NCBI GenBank assembly: GCA_013365365.1
Contig: JABVXU010000130.1
Location: 62,001 to 126,000, forward strand
Origin: Cruorifilaria tuberocauda
Taxonomy: Eukaryota > Nematoda > Chromadorea > Rhabditida > Onchocercidae
Length of the DNA: 64,000 nt
Direction: 5' to 3'
Of this stretch, positions 60,977-64,000 are shown one piece after another (position 1 is the first letter of the stretch; each line of letters starts with the position of its first letter). The position numbers and the translations under genes are program-made. A model generated the notes under the pieces. It saw nothing but the letters and a program-made list of their open reading frames with translations. It was not told the DNA's origin and ran no database searches.

Positions 60977-61453
60977 ATGTCTACATCAATGATAGTCAGT
61001 CTTGCTTTTTTAGTAGGCTTTGCTCTTTCATATAGGTTATTAAAAAAATTAATAAAAGATACCATTAATAAAAAGCTTAATAAAAGTAAGTTTACAAACC
61101 AAGAGGTTGAAAAATTTAAAATGGATATGTTGGAATATTATAAAAAATCTTCTGAAAAATATAAAAAACTAGACGAAGAAATTAATAGAACAATGAATGA
61201 AGCACTTGACAAAGCTAATAAGATTATAAAGTACAACAGACAACAACTAGATCAAACGTTAAGTAAGAATGCTAGCATCCACTTAAAGAGAGTGAGTGAT
61301 CAAGTTGAAAAAGCAATTGGAGATTTACAAGCTAACACAGCAAGCATAGCTGCTGACACTGTAAAAAAAATAATGCAAATGCACCAAGATGATAAGCGTA
61401 GTAGCGAGATTATATCTTCACTTTCACGGGATCTAAATAAAAAACTACATTAA
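60977..61453 (+). CDS. atpF: F0 ATP synthase subunit b
   Basis: A 158-codon peripheral-stalk subunit. A single N-terminal hydrophobic helix (MIVSLAFLVGFALSYRLL) is followed by a long Lys- and Glu-rich coiled coil and the C-terminal helix TASIAADTVKKIMQMH. AGGGG lies five bases before the ATG, and the gene starts eight bases after the b' stop. It closes the F0 cluster. The sequence is poorly conserved, as usual for b, so the assignment leans on position. Confidence 0.88.
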   Translation: MSTSMIVSLAFLVGFALSYRLLKKLIKDTINKKLNKSKFTNQEVEKFKMDMLEYYKKSSEKYKKLDEEINRTMNEALDKANKIIKYNRQQLDQTLSKNASIHLKRVSDQVEKAIGDLQANTASIAADTVKKIMQMHQDDKRSSEIISSLSRDLNKKLH

Positions 61454-63215
61454 ATGTAATGCAATAATTTTTAGCTAGTGAATAAAAAGACTCGTTTTAG
61501 TTTCATTTTTCCATTAATTTAATACTACTTCTCTATACCTTTAGAATACAAATCAAGATACCATCTTTTTAGATCAAAGCTCTAGCTACAGAAGTGAAAA
61601 TATTAACGAAGGGTTGACATACATGGGTCAGACTCCCTGAACTCACATTTAGTATTTAAAATCTACACCAACTATTTAATATAAGAACCACAACCTTTTA
61701 ATTAGAAGTGTTAGGGCAAGTAGTCTTCCAGCTTCTTCTTTAATTATGATTTAAATTTCAACTCTGACAAGAAGCATACATATTTTGCTTTAGTATTTCC
61801 ATTTAGTTGAATATTTTAATGACTTATCTAAACTCATAATTATAACTCCCATCTTAATATGGGACTCCATATAAAAATAGATTAAATAAACGACCGAAGA
61901 AATTTTTCTTACGTGTACCAGGCTTTATTGCCTGCTATTAAAAGAGAGCAAACGATAAAATACATGACTGGAAACATTGAAAACTTAGTTTCTTTGGTTA
62001 GAACTAGGCATCAAACTTCAATAGAAAAGCATACTTAGGAAATATGCCGAAATATAAAAAGAATATACTTTGCCATATAAAAGTAATGAAAGGAAAATCA
62101 TGCAATTATGACATAAACTTTTCTAGAAAAACGGCAGTAATCCATAACATCAACACAAGCTTGGTCAATTACAATTGGAAAAATCATTTATTAATTAAAT
62201 TTTAATGATAATCACAAATTATCCTTATGTAGGTTTAATCAAATTATTACAATCATAATTGTTGACTCCTTATAAAAATCTTCCCCCCCATTGGAAAATG
62301 GACTAATTCAATATTCATTGCTTGGATTATAAAAAATGAACATGACACAACTTAGTCAGTAGCATTAATTACTCATGGGGGAATTTGATGGGAAAATATC
62401 TTTTAATATCTTTTAGGTAATAACATTATAGGAGATGCTAACTAAGCTTAAAAACCTGTAAAAACAGGATATAGAATTAGGTGACTAGTTCAGTAATATA
62501 CAATTTAGATTTTTAAGAAAATACATAAATCTTAAATGCTTTTATTTCTTGCTCTATAAGGAAATTTGTTTTTATTGAGAAATCATGACTTTTATGCTTT
62601 AGTTGCTTAAATATCTGTGCTATGTTGGATATAGCTTAACTGTTACTGGAAATGCTAAGGTCAAGTTTTAATAGAGAGAAAAGATCGGTAATTGCCAGTT
62701 TACTGTTTTTAATAATTTTTGTATAAAACAATGTTTCCTTTAGTGTACTACATCGATTGCTTTTTCTGTGGAAATGGTTAGATGATTTCTATAATTACTA
62801 TTTCCCGCATTGCCTATTCATCTTGTAAGTAATGATTAGTTTTTGCTGAATCAGGTCTCAAGCTCATTAGTAAAATTTCCTCATTTGCTAAAAAATAAGC
62901 TATATACTGTTGTTGTAATTACCTCGTCTCTTAATTATTAATCGACAATTCAACATGTTCCTAGAGTGTTAAGACAAACTGAATTATAGTAAGAATAGCC
63001 TTAACTCTAATTTCTCTATTCCGGTTTCTTCCCATGTGTGTTGACCCGTATGACTTCTTATTATTGCAAACCTTACTCAATTATTTTAAAGCTTTATCAT
63101 CACCTGAAATGATCTAATCTAATATTAATTAGCACTTGAATTATGGTAACATAAAAATGGACTTGAACTTCTTGTTAGTCTCGTGTACATACAATATGTA
63201 ATTATATATTGCTCT
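61454..63215. other. 1.76 kb gene-free decayed region between atpF and fdxA
   Basis: No intact gene. A plus-strand stretch from an ATG near 61965 reads MTGNIENLVSLVRTRHQTSI, then after a stop EICRNIKRIYFAI, and seems to be a gene remnant of unknown identity. A C7 run at 62284-62290 and a G5 run at 62376-62380 form loose inverted arms about 90 bases apart, of doubtful meaning. The remainder shows nothing. Confidence 0.4.
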
Positions 63216-63590
63216 ATGACACATTTTGTTACAGATAAATGTATAAAATGTAAATATACAGATTGTGTGGAAGTGTGTCCTGTTGATTGTTTCTATGAAG
63301 GCAAAAATATGCTTGTGATTAATCCAGATGAATGTATTGATTGCGGAGTATGTATACCTGAATGTCCAGTGGATGCAATTGTGACTGATGATTCTATAAA
63401 AGACATTTTAGGATTAGATGAAAATTTGCTGAGTAGCGAACAAAAGAATTTTAAGTTGTTTTATGATATAAATGAAAAATATTCACGGAGATGGCCAAGT
63501 ATTACTGCTAAAAAACAACCTTTAAATACTGCAGAAGAGTGTAAGGAAAGAGAAGGTAAGATAGCTTATTTTGATGAAAATCTAGAGTAA
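63216..63590 (+). CDS. fdxA: 7Fe ferredoxin FdxA
   Basis: A 124-codon ferredoxin. The N-terminus [20 protein letters not shown] followed by CPVDCFYEG carries the 3Fe-4S/4Fe-4S cysteines, and [18 protein letters not shown] the second 4Fe-4S set. The C-terminal half is the family's helical tail ([19 protein letters not shown]). The frame opens upstream at a GTG (63183), but the ATG at 63216 is where relatives begin. It is a low-potential electron carrier for biosynthetic oxidoreductases. Confidence 0.96.
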   Translation: MTHFVTDKCIKCKYTDCVEVCPVDCFYEGKNMLVINPDECIDCGVCIPECPVDAIVTDDSIKDILGLDENLLSSEQKNFKLFYDINEKYSRRWPSITAKKQPLNTAEECKEREGKIAYFDENLE

Positions 63591-64000
63591 TTCTCTTTAG
63601 AAGAAAGCTTATCTTGGTATCCATATCTTCTTTATATTTCTCACAGCATACAGTACTGATCATTTTAAATGCTTCTACTAATTATGCTACTATGATTTAC
63701 TGTATTATCATGACATGGTAAGCATTTTTATATAGTAGGGTCTAAGTCTGGAAGTAACTAGATCTTTCCTTTAGAAGTAGTTCTGAAATAAGAAATAATC
63801 CTAAATATTAAAGCAATCATCAAAAAATCAATTTTGCGCATCCCACATATAAGAGACCATAAATACTATTTATCTACAACATTACTGAAAATCTTGCACA
63901 TCTCCTTATAACTATGTTGTAATGAAAAGAAATTTCCTTAGCCTTACTGCTTCGTGAATAACATATTATATTAGTTTAGTTAGAACAATATAAATAAAAA
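63591..64000. other. gene-free stretch to the window end
   Basis: About 410 AT-rich bases after fdxA. No plausible frame, tRNA or clear terminator was seen. A gene starting beyond the window cannot be excluded. Confidence 0.5.

Noticed and set aside
62280..62385. C7 and G5 runs as arms of a hairpin or attachment site
   Set aside because: Loose pairing around single-base runs and about 90 bases of spacer; chance is a sufficient explanation.
1..64000. CRISPR array, insertion sequence, prophage, toxin-antitoxin or restriction system
   Set aside because: No regularly spaced direct repeats, no transposase, integrase (other than XerC), phage structural, nuclease or methylase defence genes were found on either strand.

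Overview
The window is strongly AT-rich bacterial chromosome. The gene set points to the alphaproteobacterial order Rickettsiales, family Anaplasmataceae, and most probably to a Wolbachia endosymbiont. The signs are a mitochondrion-like NDUFA12 protein, heme A synthase and Coq7, a DUF2610 protein, a split F0 ATP synthase cluster (a, c, b', b without F1), DAP-pathway genes beside RodA, ankyrin and pentapeptide repeat proteins, and short palindromic repeats inside reading frames. Long gene-free stretches with recognisable gene corpses, and no insertion sequence seen, resemble the reduced Wolbachia of filarial nematodes. Genus and host are inference.

Layout. 1-3500 (minus): partial YqaA-like membrane gene, cysS, two tandem exoD-like genes, tatA. 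3566-5109: decayed DNA with tRNA-Arg(CCT). 5110-9374: NDUFA12-like gene, a lone MrpD/NuoN-type antiporter subunit, rodA, dapD. 9790-13000: DUF2610 gene with a small partner, a frameshifted MidA methyltransferase, gltX. 13372-21672: pccA, ctaA (with an in-frame repeat insertion), glycerol-1-phosphate dehydrogenase (a second repeat insertion), dapE, peroxiredoxin, trxB. 22835-26227 (minus): overlapping unit of beta-propeller protein, lpdA, xerC. 26626-28685: pdxJ, an HU-family pseudogene, rplM-rpsI. 28831-33795: TolC-like gene, a small conserved-looking ORF, nuoG-nuoH. 33900-39873: tRNA-Asn, rnd, coaE, nitronate monooxygenase-like gene, coq7, ppa. 40002-43690: tRNA-Ser, an exported ankyrin protein overlapping an exported pentapeptide-repeat protein, and pentapeptide debris. 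43731-49988: gmk, dksA, ccmB, rlmE (broken 5' end), guaB, family-4-type uracil-DNA glycosylase, def. 50231-51140: a dead ftsA. 52426-57594: der, dsbB, a degenerate LytM protein, leuS. 58777-61453: tRNA-Thr, atpB-atpE-atpF'-atpF. 63216-63590: fdxA.

How the genes fit together. Most of the content is aerobic respiration (nuoG, nuoH, NDUFA12, ctaA, ccmB, coq7, lpdA, ATP synthase F0) and translation (three aminoacyl-tRNA synthetases, two ribosomal proteins, def, rlmE, der, four tRNAs). There is a residual lipid II and envelope module (dapD, dapE, rodA, degenerate LytM, TolC, BamB-like, DsbB) and cofactor or nucleotide synthesis (pdxJ, coaE, guaB, gmk). I found no defence system, prophage, CRISPR or transposon. 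The points most worth a second look are the two in-frame palindromic repeats that encode related peptides, the two one-base homopolymer frameshifts, the ftsA and HU pseudogenes, and the ankyrin/pentapeptide pair. I do not see a clearly new multi-gene system.
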